This document shows positions 47,877 through 58,664 of a DNA stretch of 64,000 nt, one piece after another. The stretch is from Apiotrichum sp. Y4204. Lineage: Eukaryota > Basidiomycota > Tremellomycetes > Trichosporonales > Trichosporonaceae. The notes below the pieces were generated by a model. It did no database searches and was not told the origin of the DNA. It saw only the letters and a list, made by a program, of their open reading frames with translations. The position numbers were made by a program, and so were the translations under genes. Location: assembly GCA_025531455.1 (NCBI GenBank), contig JAMYHL010000017.1:372001-436000 (forward strand). Reading direction: 5' to 3'. The stretch's first letter is position 1. Each line of letters begins with the position of its first letter.

Positions 47877-49177
47877 CTACGATATGCTCTGACAAGGTTA
47901 GACAGAACAACACCCAATGCTGTATCACTCACGTAGCCTCCATAGTCCTTGTCCGGGTCGTACACCTCCCACCGAGAGGCGGGAAAGATCTGAATGTCAG
48001 CTTAGGATCCAGTGGTCGGAAGCGGACTCACGTGCTTGTTTCGGTTGTACCAGGTGCGCTCGACGACCTTGCCCGCGTGACTCTCATCCTTTTCCTTTGT
48101 GGCATCTGCCAACATGCGCACATCGTCGTGGACGTCAAAGTTGAACAACGGTCCAGATTTCCCGCGCGCCTTATTGATGATAAAGTCGTAGAATGTATAG
48201 TGCTGGGGTTAGGTCTCATCATTCCTTCACACCTACGTGAGGGATAATGAGGTCTTCCTGCTCGATTAGCTCTGATCCATTTCCTTCCTCACCTTGATGT
48301 ACATCAAATTGTCAATGCTGGTCCCTCGTAGTTCCGGAACTTGAGACCGACATTTGGCAAGGAAGCCGGCAATGTCGTCCCCTTTCTTGCACTGGTGGGT
48401 TAGCATTCCGGACCGGACGAGGCACCCACGTCAACGACTTTTCGATGTCCGCTGCCGTCCCAGTACGAATATGTGATCTCGATAACTTCCTCCTTGATGC
48501 GCTCCTGGGCAGCAAGCCAGTTTTTGCGCAGCTCTTCCCGCTCGGCACGCTCCAGCGCCTCCCGCTCGCGATCAGGAAGAAACGATGTGTCAACGTCCGG
48601 ATTCTTCGTAAACTTCTTTTTGGCAACCGCAGAGTCTGCAATGAGCTATTCCAGTGTCTTAGGGAAGCTCACCATCGTCATCTCGAGGGCGTTTCTCCCC
48701 AACGCTAGCCTCGTCTTCCCCCTCCCCATCAAACATGAAGGAGAGCTTGGAACGCTCCTTCTTCTTCTGCTTCTTCGCACGCTTGGCACTGGCACTGTGG
48801 GGTATAAGCACTCGTGCATTTAGCTTCCACATACGCTTTAGATTCCACAGTTTTGGCAGCAAGCTTGCGCTGTTCTTCCTCGATCTCCTCCTTGGTTTTC
48901 CGGAAGTCCTCGAGGGTAACGAGACCGACGGTCGACTTGATCAGCTGTTCATCGATACTCTCGGCTGTGGATTTAAATTTTCCAGGCGTGTAGTCGAGTT
49001 GAGGTTCCTACGAGTCAGCGAGTGTAGGTAAGAATAGGGAGGGCGACTAACCTTCGCGGCTGTGTCTTCCTTTCTCCGTTCATTCTGCGATACCTGACAA
49101 TGAGCTTCAGCCGACGCCAGCAAGCTCACCATGCCGGAGGACAAGCGCGGTAGCTCTTCTGACCCGTTTGCTGCCAT
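47877..49177 (-). CDS. FAM50/XAP5 family protein
   Basis: Predicted 316-residue nuclear protein. FAM50/XAP5 members associate with spliceosomes and chromatin. There are ten exons in coding order: 49177-49130, 49093-49052, 49007-48835, 48794-48673, 48635-48430, 48391-48293, 48257-48237 (21 nt), 48202-48032, 47989-47933 and 47888-47877 (12 nt including stop). The C-terminal XAP5 domain is unmistakable: [35 protein letters not shown] across three exons, [38 protein letters not shown] and [12 protein letters not shown]. The middle has a basic [13 protein letters not shown] block, probably a nuclear signal. Introns are 37-44 nt in most cases. The tiny last exon adds only Ser-Ile-Ser. Confidence 0.92.
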
Positions 49178-49983
49178 ATCTGTAACGTGGCAGATCAGGA
49201 TATGGTTACAATGTTAAAGGGCGGTGATACTGATAGAGATGTAAGTGATGGACAAGAATCGATCGACAACTTGAGGAGATCTGAACATTCTCCGAACAAC
49301 CTGGGGGACCGGAGGAGGGAAGGCTGCACAAACAGAACAAGAAGGTGGAGGTCAGATACATGTCACGTGATTTCTGCTCCACCCAAAAGAAGAAAACGGG
49401 AGAAAATGGACAAAAAGAAGGGGCTAGAAAAATAAAATTCTGGTGCATTTTGCTTGTTCAGCCAGGAGCGTGGGTGGATCCAAACACTGGCGCTGTTGCC
49501 ATTGACGCGCGCGCTTGGGTTGCCAGCCCTCTCTCGTCACCGTGTTTGTGCTGTTTCGTGACGAAGGTCTGAAGAAAAAGGAGGGACGTGTGGCAAGGAC
49601 AATGGTGCGCATACTGCGTATGCATGCATGCTTGATAGCATGAAAGCATTGCGCTTCTGCTGACTAAGATGCAAGAGGCTGCGGTTGAGGAATGCATGGG
49701 GGGGAAGGTGCTGTAGTGACCACACTCGTGCCCTGCGTGTGTGCTGTGCGTGCCCTGGCTCTGCTCTGGCTGGCTGGGGTGGGGGAGCGGAGGCAGAGAG
49801 GAAGGCACAAAATCCACCACCGACTGGCACCACCACTGTGCCACACACCACGCTGACAGAATCTCGTCGTCACAAAACCTCCTTTCGTCGCCACCACTCG
49901 AGCACTTCTCTCTTGCTCTTTCCTATTCTCCCTCTACACAAAAACACTCTCTTTACGTCTCCCCCCATCACCACTAATCAAAA
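49178..49983. promoter_or_regulatory. Divergent promoter region, FAM50 / Ran
   Basis: 806 bp between divergent starts. The 130 bp before Ran are CT-rich with ACAC and TTCTCCC words. No other feature was seen. Confidence 0.5.
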
Positions 49984-51674
49984 ATGTCCAACGACCCCGT
50001 GGCCGCTACCTTCAAGCTCGTCCTCTGTGGTGACGGTGGAACCGTAAGTAAATTCTGTGGTTCAGGCGACTGCGAGAGAGGAACTCGATTGAGTGTTGTG
50101 TTGGTGATTGGTGATTGGAAACAAAGCTCGCGCATGCTCTTTGCCCGTCTATCCCACCTGCATTCTTCGCCACCCGCTCTTCCTTCTCGCATCTCTGGAT
50201 CACACCTTCAAGTGGGACCGCTTGGATAGTCGCTGACACGTCCACAGGGTACGCAAACTTGACGCTACAAACGCAACGCCCATACTGACATGTTTCTTCG
50301 CATTTTTGCTATCCTACAGGCAAGGTGAGTGGAGCTCCCTGGACTCCGTTACGGCGCAAAAACACCGAGCACCTGCAGTGGCTGACACGTACACAGACCA
50401 CCTTCGTCAAGCGCCACCTTACCGGTGTGTAGACCCTTGCACCCCGAAGTGCATCAGAGATCTGTATGCTGACGGCCTCAGGCGAGTTCGAGAAGAAGTA
50501 CATCGGTACGCATCGTCATACTCGGGCCTTCATGACGAAACATGCTAACAGAGACCAGCTACCCTCGGTGTCGAGGTTCACCCCCTCAAGTTCCAGACCT
50601 CTTACGTGCGTATCGTATGCCGAAGAATCCACACCGCGGGCGTTGAGGGTGGTTGAGCGGTGCCCGCGACGTGCTGGGAAGTGGACAGTGTTTGGGCCGC
50701 GATAACTTTTACGCGGATACCCAGCGCACGCGACCTTCTATCCGTGCCGCCCCAGACCACAATGACGAGCGTGACTCTTTAGCATCGCGAACGGCGCGGC
50801 TGGATGAGCTCTCGAACTTGTGAGGGACACAATGTCCAGGCTCAGTCCGCGAGAAAGAGTGCTTGCCACTACGGCCTCACGATGTTCCTGGATTCGCCAG
50901 AAATGATGCGGTTCTGCGAATTTCTTGGTTCCGATCAGGACGTCTGGCCGAACCGGCTCGTCCGAATCCACTAAGAGCGGCCGCTGCATACCTCACGTGG
51001 GCACCTCTCCTCACCACTGCGCGCCGTCCAACTATCCCAACAGTCTTGATAAGACCTTAATCGCACATACTAACATTCGCAGGGCACCATCTGCTTCAAC
51101 GTCTGGGACACCGCTGGCCAGGAGAAGTTCGGTGGTCTCCGTGATGGCTACTACATCCAGGGCCAGTGCGGTATCATCATGTTCGACGTTACCTCGCGTA
51201 TCACCTACAAGAACGTCCCCAACTGGTACCGTGACCTCGAGCGTGTCTGCGAGAACATCCCCATCGTTCTCTGCGGCAACAAGGTCGACGTCAAGGTGGG
51301 TTCAAATGAGATGTTCTTTCGCCTCGGATCTCTGGCTGACCCTTACAGGAGCGCAAGGTGAAGACCGCCAGCGTCACCTTCCACCGCAAGAGTGAGTCCA
51401 CCAAGAATCTGTTTTGGCCACCAGGTGGCAAACGCTAACCAATCCAGAGAACCTCCAGTACTTCGAGATCTCGGCCAAGTCCAACTACAACTTCGAGAAG
51501 CCCTTCCTCTGGCTCGCCCGTAAGCTCGTTGGCAACCAGCAGCTTGAGTTCGTTGCCGAGGCTGCCCTTGCCCCGCCCGACGTTGTGGTCTCGGAGGAGA
51601 CCAAGGCGCAGATCGAGCGCGACCTCCAGGACGCGCTGAATGCCCCTCTCCCCGACGAGGACGACGACCTTTAG
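49984..51674 (+). CDS. GSP1: Ran GTPase (nuclear transport), with a 1-nt exon
   Basis: Small GTPase driving nucleocytoplasmic transport and spindle assembly. Predicted 215 residues, normal for Ran. Nine exons: 49984-50043, 50248-50248 (1 nt), 50320-50324 (5 nt), 50397-50424, 50482-50505, 50559-50605, 51083-51295, 51349-51391 and 51448-51674. Motifs after splicing are P-loop GDGGTGKT (16-23), [10 protein letters not shown] switch [13 protein letters not shown] switch II, NKVD, and [19 protein letters not shown]; the tail ends DEDDDL. Exon 1 ends at Thr20 (ACC). The next codons GGC AAG (Gly21-Lys22) are available only as G50248 plus GCAAG at 50320. The single G is framed by a canonical acceptor (CTGACACGTCCACAG) and donor (GTACGC). 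Intron 6 is 477 nt. No other combination of GT-AG sites I tried restores the P-loop. Confidence 0.95.
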
Positions 51675-52092
51675 AGTGCTTCCATCCCTTCCGCATTTAC
51701 GCCGCAACGACAATCGGCGCCTCATAGTTGTGTAGTCATGTGTCGAGCCATGAATCTCTGCATGCTACTGATCTCAAATTCAAGATATCGAAATGGTGCT
51801 GCTGATGTGGGGAGTGAGCTGATCGAGGAGTGAGCCGTGGTGATCCTACAGGGTCAAGAGTCCATAGATTTCCGTAGTCTTTTCCATAGATCTCCGTAGC
51901 CGAATGTGTTAGGCAAGTCTTCCTCAGCCGGATTGTCTCTGCCTAGATGGAGTGATTGCCCTTGGAAAAATCACTGCACAGATGTCTGGTGTGGTACGCT
52001 CTCCTCGTCGCCATTTAGCAACAAGCGACGCGTTGCACTCTCCCGATTATCAATGAATTGTGCATGCAATATTCTACTCTCCTAGCTCTTCT
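51675..52092. other. Convergent intergenic region
   Basis: 418 bp between the Ran and COX20 stops. It has an imperfect direct repeat of a CCATAGATTTCCGTAG-type word (about 51870-51902). Nothing else was recognised. Confidence 0.5.
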
Positions 52093-52990
52093 CTACACCT
52101 GCCGCTCTGCGCCTCCCTCGGGGTGCGCCGTGCTGCTCGGCGGCGGCGTCCAGTCGGCGCCCCGCGCCTTGAGGTTGGACACATGACGGTGCGGGAACCG
52201 CTCCTGGATCAGACGCATCTGCGCCAGCTCCTTCTCCCGCGCAGAGTTACATGTCTCCCTAAACAGTCAGCAACTTCTGTAGCTCTGGGGAGTATTGCAC
52301 GCTCTGTCACTTACCAGGTGGCGATGGCGATTCCGCAGAAAGCCGCGACCGCCCAGTTGGCTGCGCTCTTGGGGCCTGTCGTCAGCATACCTGGGCGTAG
52401 GGAGCGCCTTCGGGGCACGGATGGGTGAGGTAACGGATACTGGTGGTTTTCCAGCAGACCGGCAATCACTGGCCACTGGTGGAAGACAAGTCACCCATCC
52501 TTCTGAACCCCGCCGCAACACTCACGCTGGCTGCCAATAAACCGCACCGCACCGATCGCGGTGCCGCCGCCAATCGCGTACAGCAGCGAGTCGCGCGCGC
52601 AGGGTACCTGGCCGAGGTTCTTAAAGTCCTCGATGGGCTTTATGCTCTGTAGAGTTAGAGGAAGAGCGGGGAACGGGGTGGTGTTAATGATCAAAGATCA
52701 GATGTTGTCCGCGAGAGGTACAGTTGTGCCAGAAGGCCGCTTGATGGACGTGAAACAACAGTGCACAAGCCTGGGTCGGCCCCCCGAGACAGATAATACT
52801 ATTTCCAGCCAAGCTACTGGTCCTCCCGCCAGAGCTCGCATTTGCCACTCACCGAGATCGCAGCCTTGTAATCAGCCGTCGACGCCTCCTCGCCATTGAT
52901 ATACCGCGTTGGCGCGACGGGCGCGCCCGACTCGGGCGTGACGGGGCTGTTCCCCGCGGGAATGTTGAGCGTGGGCTTGTTCTCGGCCAT
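52093..52990 (-). CDS. COX20: Cytochrome c oxidase assembly protein COX20
   Basis: Inner-membrane chaperone for the Cox2 subunit during complex IV assembly. Predicted 161 residues. Exons in coding order are 52990-52853, 52646-52526, 52375-52315 and 52258-52093. The conserved core is present: EDFKNLGQVPCARDSLLYAI with its invariant PC, a first hydrophobic segment (SLLYAIGGGTAIGAVRFIG), a second (AANWAVAAFCGIAIATW) and the following WETCNSAREKELAQMR. Two membrane spans with both ends in the intermembrane space match the family. The Pro/Thr-rich N-terminus (first 40 residues) carries no strong presequence, as is usual for COX20. Head-to-head with COG2 across 320 bp. Confidence 0.87.
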
Positions 52991-53310
52991 GGCGAAGAAT
53001 AGAGCGAGGTATGAGAATTAGGAAGTGCCGAGAGTTGTTCGTTGTTCGCTATCGATTTCGACGCGCGCGATACTTGTTACGTCTTGGTGAGTATGGTCCC
53101 GAAAAGTCCGTGAGTGCCGAGGCCGAGACGGGTTGCTCCAAGATGCAGGAGGGAGAGGTCACGTGATATTATCAGGAAGCAGAGGCACGGAGTATGGTCC
53201 GTTGTCCGCCCGCCACGCTCGAGGTCCTCGTCGCGCTCGTCGTCATGGGCCAGAAAGGTCAAGGTGTAGCTCGTGCAGATTGACAGATATCATCCCACGA
53301 CACGCCTCCG
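52991..53310. promoter_or_regulatory. Bidirectional promoter, COX20 / COG2
   Basis: 320 bp between divergent starts. CGACGCGCGCG and TACTTGTTACGTC words lie near 53060-53085. No operator was assigned. Confidence 0.5.
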
Positions 53311-55539
53311 ATGGCCGATGACGCCGAACCGCCACGCGCGGACTCGCCCTCCGGCTCCTCGACGGTGGGCCACTCGCTCGACCTCCCCTCCCTCCTCCCG
53401 CTAAGCCACAACCACCCACTGCTCCTAGCGCCGACATTTGATGTCGACGCGTTCCTCCTCTCGCGCATCCACATTCCGCTCGACGAGCTGCGCGCCGAGT
53501 TGAGAGAGTATCTTGGCGTGCTGAGGGAAGAGCTTGTGCAGCTCATTAATGACGATTATGAGGAGTTTATCTCGCTCGGGACGGGGTTGAGAGGAGAGAA
53601 CGATCGGTTGAAGCGGTTGAAGAAGCCTTTAGGCCAGCTCCGAGCCGATGTCACTGTGAGTATCCTCAACGGCGGCTATAGCGTATTGTCATCGCTGCGA
53701 AGACGCAAAGCAGTGGAGTAGCGGACACCAGTCATGCTACTGGTCCGCGATGCTGGAATACCTGAAGCCTGATGGAAGTCCGCGTCGGCTTTTTGTTTCT
53801 TTTCTGACAACCAGGCCGTCCGCGATGTTCTCAAGACTCACCAGGACGCAGTTCAGGCAAAGTTGGACGAGCGCGCTGCGTTGCGCGAGGAGAAGGCGCT
53901 CTTGGATCTCCTACAACGGCTGTTCGACGTGTTAACCCGTGCCGAGAGCTTGCAGGAGAGCAGCAGCAGCAAAGTGGTACCGCGCCTTGCGGGCGAGTAC
54001 ACACAGCTGGTGTATCTGCGGGACAAGGCGGCTGCGGAGGGGTGCGCGATTGTCGAGAGCGTGTCGCCGCGGATCAACGCCATTCGCACACGGCTGAGCG
54101 GTGACCTCAACTCGATCCTAACCGCCGCGCTCGAGGCCAAGGATGAGGCAGCGCTCAAGCAGTGTCTCAAGACGTACGATCTCGTCGAGGGGTGGAGCGA
54201 GGCGGAGGATGTCGTCCGCAAAGCCATCCGCGCGTTTTGCGTGCGCAATGTCATCCCGGCAGCGCTTACTGCCCCTTCGACTCCCACGGCACCCACCACG
54301 CCCGGGCTGCGCGGCTTCGACAAGCACAACCGCCTGGCGGAAGACTCGGCGCTGGCAGCAGTGTACAACAAGGTCCTGGCACACATCGAGACATACCTCC
54401 CACTCCTGACCATTGCGCACGCCGTCTCCCCCGAATTCGACTTTTTCTCCCGTGTCCTGTGGCCTGAGGTCGGCGTCGCGATCACCGACAATCTCGGCCA
54501 CATCATCTTCGCTGCTGGCCGTCCTGACGAGCTTCACAAGCATTACACCACGACACACAAATTCATGACCCTCTTTGAGACGTACGCGCGGACAGAGGAC
54601 GCCGTGCTCGCCATGCGCGCATCTGATTCCTACGCCGCGTTTGAGCGCCGCTGGCAGCTGCCAGTGTACTTCCAGTTGCGGTGGAAGGAGATTGTCACGG
54701 CGTTTGAGGGAGCCCTCGCGCAGCCCAGCGCGCCAGCAGCCTCCGGCTCCGGATTTGCCCTTCAGCAGTCCGCAGCGGCATGGGAGGCATTCCGGCAATG
54801 CTGGGCGCCTGAGATCTACCTCCCGGAGCTCTCGCACCGCTTTTGGCGTCTCGCGCTCCAGATCCTCTCGCGGTACGCCTCGTGGCTCCAGACCGCACTT
54901 GCAGGGTTCAAGGGCGAGTACGAGGACGAGACTGCGCTCAAGTTTGCCGCTTCTGCCGTGGCGGACATGGACGCGCTGCGTGTCCGGATAGACGACAACG
55001 CGCTCCTCGCCGAGCTGGGTGGCTTCCCGGTCGAACTGGACACTACGCCGTTTGCGGACCGCATTATTGGTATCCTTCAGCGCCGCTGCGCCGAGCCTGT
55101 CAAGGCAGTGCGTTCTGTGGCGTCGCAGATCCGAACATCCGCACCGAAAACCATCACGCCATCATACTTTATCCCGACGCTCCTCAAGCCTTTGCACGTC
55201 TTCTTCGACGCGCGGCCCGGTCTCGCGACAAAACACAAGCAGCAGTGGTCGACGGCCGTAGTCGCTCACGTCCTGGGGCAGTTTGCGAGTATCCTCGCTG
55301 CCGTGCGGCGGACAGAGGACCTCGTGCGACGGAACCGCAAGTCGCAGAAATCGGGCTTCTCCCTCTTCGGTACCGGCAGCGCGTCGACGCCAGACGCAGA
55401 GGTCGACGAGCGCCTCCGTAAGCAGCGGTTCACGGACGTCGAGGCGCTCGCGAAGGATGCGCGCTCCCTCGGCGTTGAGGTCGAGGCCTTGCCTACTTGG
55501 ACGGAGCTGAGGGATGTTTTGGATCGCGCGGATGAGTAG
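53311..55539 (+). CDS. COG2: Conserved oligomeric Golgi complex subunit 2
   Basis: Subunit of the COG tether in lobe A, needed for retrograde vesicle traffic within the Golgi. Predicted 689 residues. Exons are 53311-53655 and 53815-55539 with one 159-nt intron. The N-terminal COG2 signature reads FDVDAFLLSRIHIPLDELRA, then LREELVQLINDDYEEFISLG and heptad-type LKRLKKPLGQLRADV, expected to form the coiled-coil bundle. The remainder is helical, with PSYFIPTLLKPLHVFF toward the C-terminus, as in other COG2 proteins. No membrane segment; peripheral Golgi protein. Confidence 0.88.
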
Positions 55540-57439
55540 AACATGTATGGATAGCAGCTTGTGTGGAGTAGAGGTACACTGGGCAGCATGCCATTGACGC
55601 GTGACGCGAAGCGAGGCGTGGACGATGGACGCATTCGGTTGACACTGACACCTTGCATATTCTGAAGTGAGAATGTGCCGGACACTGGAGTTCTCCCGCG
55701 TAATCATTTGACGGATTTGTGGAACTACAGTATCAGAGTATGTACCCAACGCTCACCGTTCATCCACTGAAGCACGTTGATACCACTTGACCCGCGGTAT
55801 CACTCGATCCTGCGAAATCGTCCTCCAGTCATTGACGTTCTTGCGAGTCGAGAGTGTATCGCAATCTCAGCAGCCGACACCTAACAGCCACGACTGGGTA
55901 TCGGCACCGGCCGGGATCGCAATCTCGGACAATGCAGCACCGGAGTAGATCTTTTAGAGATCTCGGCATCTTACGAGCGTTGTTGTTCCCCTGATGCGTG
56001 GCGGTGAATCAATAATCATGGATCTGGATCGAGGAACCGCACGGGATCGCCATGGACCGCTACAAATATCACCTCTACACGGTAGCATAGGAGCAATATC
56101 GCAACTGTAGAGACCAAATGTCAAGCTGTGCGCTACATGTCCTGCTCCGAGGCATGTGACAGACCTTCATTCTCCATTCAGCCCGATTGGCGCCTTATCA
56201 GCCGTACAAACCCGCGACGACGGATATCGGTACACGAGCGGGGAGCGTATCTCCGCCTCCTCACCTGAACGCGCAAGAAGCGTCCACTACAGCTGTACAT
56301 TGCAGCCGATGTCAAGCTGGCCAAGGTGTGCATGGTGGCCAAGGCTGCAGGCTGTGTGGGGCGGGGGCTGACCGAGTCGGGACCCGTCGGCATCCTTCTC
56401 CGTGTTGCGCAAATTTCTCCATCGTCATTAACCTGCAGCCTGCAGTTAATTAGTGATGGTATCCCGCAATGGAGCAGCATAACGCATTTCCGGATGCATG
56501 ACTTGGGTCGTGGTTCATTGTGCGGCTCCCTGAATACCAAATATCAGACCTGGAGGAGAATGCGTACAGAATGACAAGCAACGATCCATGGAGCAGCCCA
56601 TCGGTAACCCACGGACTGGGCGGAGATGGACGGAGATGCACCCCAGGCAGGTGGTATGGAGTGCTGGGGATTAAGGGGCGATAACGTTACCACGGCACCC
56701 ACAGATAATGACAGTCAAAATGCCGTCCACATCACTCTGAAGCCAACATGCGGCAGTCCTGAGACCTGTGAGCATGTGGGCTTGGCAGCTTGTCCATCAG
56801 GGTCTCTATCTACGATGTGCTAGAAGCCGGCCACCTCGGAGGTCGCGTACTGTGGGGGTCTCGGCCTGGCTCAGCTTAGCGGAGAGATTCAGACACGTGC
56901 CCTCATGTGCGGCATATGCAGAACATCTCGGCCTACGCCTGCGCACCAATCCCCGGCGCAGACAGCAGGCCTGCCTGTGTGTCGTAGGATCGCAGCCCGT
57001 AATTCCAGGCCGCACTGCAGGAGCGCAGGGTCTTTGTTCGCTCTCGTTAACTCGCTGTTGCGGCACGGACAGCCGCAAATGTGTCCCTGGGAGTGATCTA
57101 CAGAACCACCAAGGCCGAATTGATCCGCACCAAGGTTTTGCGGTTCGCGTAAGCCACCGACGCGTTTATTGTTCAGCACGGAGATCGGACATCGTCGCAA
57201 AATCTGCACCACCCAGCAGTGGGCTGGACATGACATGGGATCATGGGGAGAATGCGGGCAAGCTGGCAATAGCTGGCAAGCTGGCAAGCTACACTTGGCG
57301 CGGGAGGAGCGGCGCATGTGTTTTGCTGCACTGGGGATATCCGGGAAGATTCTCTGTTATATTATCAAAACGGAAGTGTCGCTTATCGTCTACCACCCTC
57401 TGTGATCCCACCCACCACACAAACACAAACACAACCACC
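55540..57439. other. Intergenic, 1.9 kb
   Basis: No gene, RNA or mobile element was recognised. Three direct copies of AGCTGGCAA lie near 57258-57290. The last 40 bp before the next start are CA-rich. Confidence 0.5.
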
Positions 57440-58149
57440 ATGATCCGCATCCCCGCCGCTCTCGCGCGCCAGTTCCCCATCAACCCCAAGTACGCGACGC
57501 TCGACGCGCTGTACCGCGAGTACGAGGGGCTCCCGCTCCCGCTGTCGAACAAGGTCGTGCAGGAGGGCCTCGACTTTGTCGATGCTGTCGTCGCCTCGCC
57601 CGTCTTTGATGACGAGTACAAGGACGAGGCCAAGGCGCTGCGCACCCAGCTCATGGAGCATGCCGATGGTGAGTAACTGAGGAAAATCCAGCCTCGTGTA
57701 AAGTATACTGACCGCGCAGACTGGTCGAAGATGAAGCTCGACACGGGCTCCGCGTCCCCCCTGTACCGCGTCCTGCTCTCGATGCAGGAGGAGCTGCAGA
57801 GCCTCCGCACATCCCTCAACGCCGCCCAGTCCCGTCTCGACGCCTACGACGAGGCGTGAGTACACTTATCTACAAACAGGAGCACAGGCACTAACTCCCC
57901 AGACGCCTGAATCACGCACGTCGCGTCCTCGGCCTCCCGCCCGCCCGCTCGCGCCCGGGCACACCGCCAAACGGACATGCCGTGCAGCCAATGTACTCGA
58001 ACCCGTCGGCGGTAAACCGCCTGTCCGCCGACCGCCTCCGCGACGCGCTGGAAGTGTACCTCGACGAGACGCCGCCGCTCATGGCGTCCCGCGAGCAGCT
58101 TGTGCGCGCCCTCCGCGTGTGCTGCGGCATGGAGGAGGAGCACAGCTAG
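57440..58149 (+). CDS. Small hypothetical protein, probable coiled coil
   Basis: Predicted 203 residues. Exons are 57440-57668, 57720-57855 and 57903-58149, with canonical splice sites (introns 51 and 47 nt, CTGAC and CTAAC boxes before the acceptors). I do not recognise the family. The N-terminus MIRIPAALARQFPINPKYAT could be a mitochondrial targeting helix. Residues about 88-125 (LLSMQEELQSLRTSLNAAQSRLDAYDEARL) have heptad spacing suggestive of a coiled coil. A Pro-rich linker is followed by a helical C-terminus ending in ALRVCCGMEEEHS. The conserved-looking sequence and good splice sites support a real gene. Confidence 0.75.
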
Positions 58150-58465
58150 ACATATCCCGGCATTGCATCCATAGAATCATTAGAATTGTTAGTTGTAGTT
58201 TTATGTAACGACCATCACTCGCGATGTGCCACAGGGTGAGGAGTGTGCCCAACGAGGTGGAGATAGCACTGTACTGGGCGTTCGTCAACCGTCGCTCGTC
58301 TTCATGTCCACACAGTCCCACTTTACGCTGCTTCTGTGGAGAAACTGGACCGAGTGGAACAGCACAAGGCGAGCGAAAGACACAGATAGCAATGAGATTC
58401 GCAGAGACAAAAAGTCCTGAATCGTTCATGACCTCATACTCAACGCGAATTTCAAACTTTTAGCG
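58150..58465. other. Intergenic before tRNA-Thr copy 2
   Basis: 316 bp. No feature beyond the tRNA promoter region was seen. Confidence 0.45.
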
Positions 58466-58547
58466 GCCCCGTTAGCTCAGTGGTAGAGCGTGTCACTAGT
58501 ATCTCAGGATCATGACAAGGTCAGTCGTTCAAGTCGGCTACGGGGCA
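58466..58547 (+). tRNA. tRNA-Thr (AGT) with 10-nt intron, copy 2
   Basis: Same cloverleaf and same exon sequence as copy 1 at 44415: acceptor GCCCCGT/ACGGGGC, anticodon stem TGTCA/TGACA, T loop TTCAAGT. The intron (58502-58511, TCTCAGGATC) differs in length and sequence from copy 1. A T5 terminator follows. Confidence 0.95.
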
Positions 58548-58551
58548 AATG

Positions 58552-58556
58552 TTTTT
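58552..58556 (+). terminator. Pol III terminator of tRNA-Thr copy 2
   Basis: TTTTT five bases after the tRNA 3' end. Confidence 0.75.
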
Positions 58557-58664
58557 GTGTTGAGTTTATCGACTTCACATTTCCTTTTCTGAGGTTGCCC
58601 GAGCTCTTTTCTTGCTCTAAATCTTGGAACTTCTAGCACTACCTTTATGAATGCATTAAGCTGT

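Noticed and set aside
50044..50324. One long Ran intron (50044-50319) without the 1-nt exon
   Set aside because: Joining exon 1 directly to GCAAG shifts the frame and destroys the P-loop and everything downstream.
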